Origin: Thermodesulfobacteriota bacterium
Lineage (GTDB): Bacteria; Desulfobacterota; Dissulfuribacteria; Dissulfuribacterales; UBA3076
Direction: 5' to 3'
Assembly: GCA_003645605.1 (NCBI GenBank)
Contig: QNAY01000070.1
Coordinates: 1 to 6,859, forward strand
DNA length: 6,859 nt
Both the position numbers and the translations under genes were made by a program. Shown here piece by piece: positions 6,511 to 6,859 of this stretch. Positions within the stretch are counted from its first letter, which is position 1, and the number at the start of each line of letters is the position of its first letter. The notes under the pieces were generated by a model, which saw only the letters and a list, made by a program, of their open reading frames with translations, was not told where the DNA came from and did not search any database.

Positions 6511-6859
6511 GCCCGGCGGCCTTCATGGCTGTCTCTGTGTATCCCTGCACCAGCTCATCCATGAGTTCCCGGACCGAGACTATCTTGTTTACCCGCCACA
6601 CGTTTGAGCCGCAAAACACAAAGCCCGATTTAATGTTTCCTCTCTGAGCGTTTATAAGGGCCATACCTATGCAATAAGGTGTGTCTGGATAATTGCAGGT
6701 TTTGATACATTTGCATACGCATCGATGAGGTCTTTTTTCCCCTGCCTTGGCCTTCTCAATAAATTTACCCTTAAGGGCCCTACCAGGCATGCCCACCGGG
6801 CTGTTGATTATAGTGACATCTTCCTTTTTTGCGTTGATATAGGCCTGCTTAAACTTATC
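6452..6859 (-). CDS. Nitronate monooxygenase / 2-nitropropane dioxygenase-family flavoprotein, C-terminal part
   Basis: Partial gene: its start lies beyond the right edge, and 135 C-terminal residues are visible. The frame is open to base 6859 and carries family C-terminal features: INSPVGMPGRAL (18-29 of the visible part), PYCIGMALINAQRG (61-74), GFVFCGSN (79-86) and KIVSVRELMDELV (92-104). Family members are FMN-dependent TIM-barrel oxidoreductases that oxidise nitronates or act as enoyl or NAD(P)H:acceptor reductases; the true substrate cannot be read from this piece. A cysteine cluster (C47, C49, C51, C55, C63) is prominent. The recognisable domain seems to end near residue 107. The remaining residues form a tail, of which the last 18 or 19 lie antisense to the end of ilvE. 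An internal GTG at 6796 is not the start, because conserved sequence continues upstream of it. Confidence 0.85.
   Translation of the reverse strand, partial: DKFKQAYINAKKEDVTIINSPVGMPGRALKGKFIEKAKAGEKRPHRCVCKCIKTCNYPDTPYCIGMALINAQRGNIKSGFVFCGSNVWRVNKIVSVRELMDELVQGYTETAMKAAGPKLYPSSHRHPLSPHTVNP

Noticed and set aside
6509..6522. GC hairpin AGGCC-CGGC-GGCCT right after the ilvE stop
   Set aside because: The stem is only five base pairs and no T-run follows on either strand. It also lies within the coding sequence of the convergent gene, so it is not convincing as an intrinsic terminator.

Overview
The window is ordinary-looking, gene-dense bacterial chromosome of intermediate GC. It holds four complete genes and one gene cut by the right edge. 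From left to right: a 235-bp gene-free segment carrying one arm-pair of a dispersed inverted repeat; a RecD2-type DNA helicase (236-2596, +); folC (2539-3858, -); a nine-heme c-type cytochrome lipoprotein (3978-5390, +); a branched-chain amino acid aminotransferase, ilvE (5443-6510, +); and the C-terminal part of a nitronate monooxygenase/2-nitropropane dioxygenase-family flavoprotein (6452 to the right edge, -). The mix of a multiheme lipoprotein cytochrome, RecD2 and a cysteine-rich flavin oxidoreductase fits an anaerobic Gram-negative bacterium with respiratory electron-transfer chains. Desulfobacterota/deltaproteobacteria is my best guess, but no 16S or other phylogenetic marker is present, so this is only an inference.

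The genes do not form one pathway. recD2 acts in DNA maintenance, folC in folate synthesis and polyglutamylation, ilvE in Val/Leu/Ile metabolism, and the cytochrome in electron transfer at the cell envelope. Their arrangement is more notable. recD2 and folC converge and overlap by 58 bp; ilvE and the flavoprotein gene converge and overlap by 59 bp. In both cases the overlap encodes a tail that looks non-conserved in one partner, and neither junction has a convincing intrinsic terminator. folC and the cytochrome gene diverge from a 119-bp region with short direct repeats beside the cytochrome start. The cytochrome and ilvE are co-directional with a 52-bp gap, which contains a tiny ORF preceded by the best Shine-Dalgarno match in the window.

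The most interesting object is the cytochrome. Its nine CxxCH sites fall into three groups of three with a pitch of about 110 residues, followed by a heme-free C-terminal domain of about 165 residues that may have lost a terminal heme. I see no new defence system, CRISPR array, transposase, tRNA or rRNA in the window.
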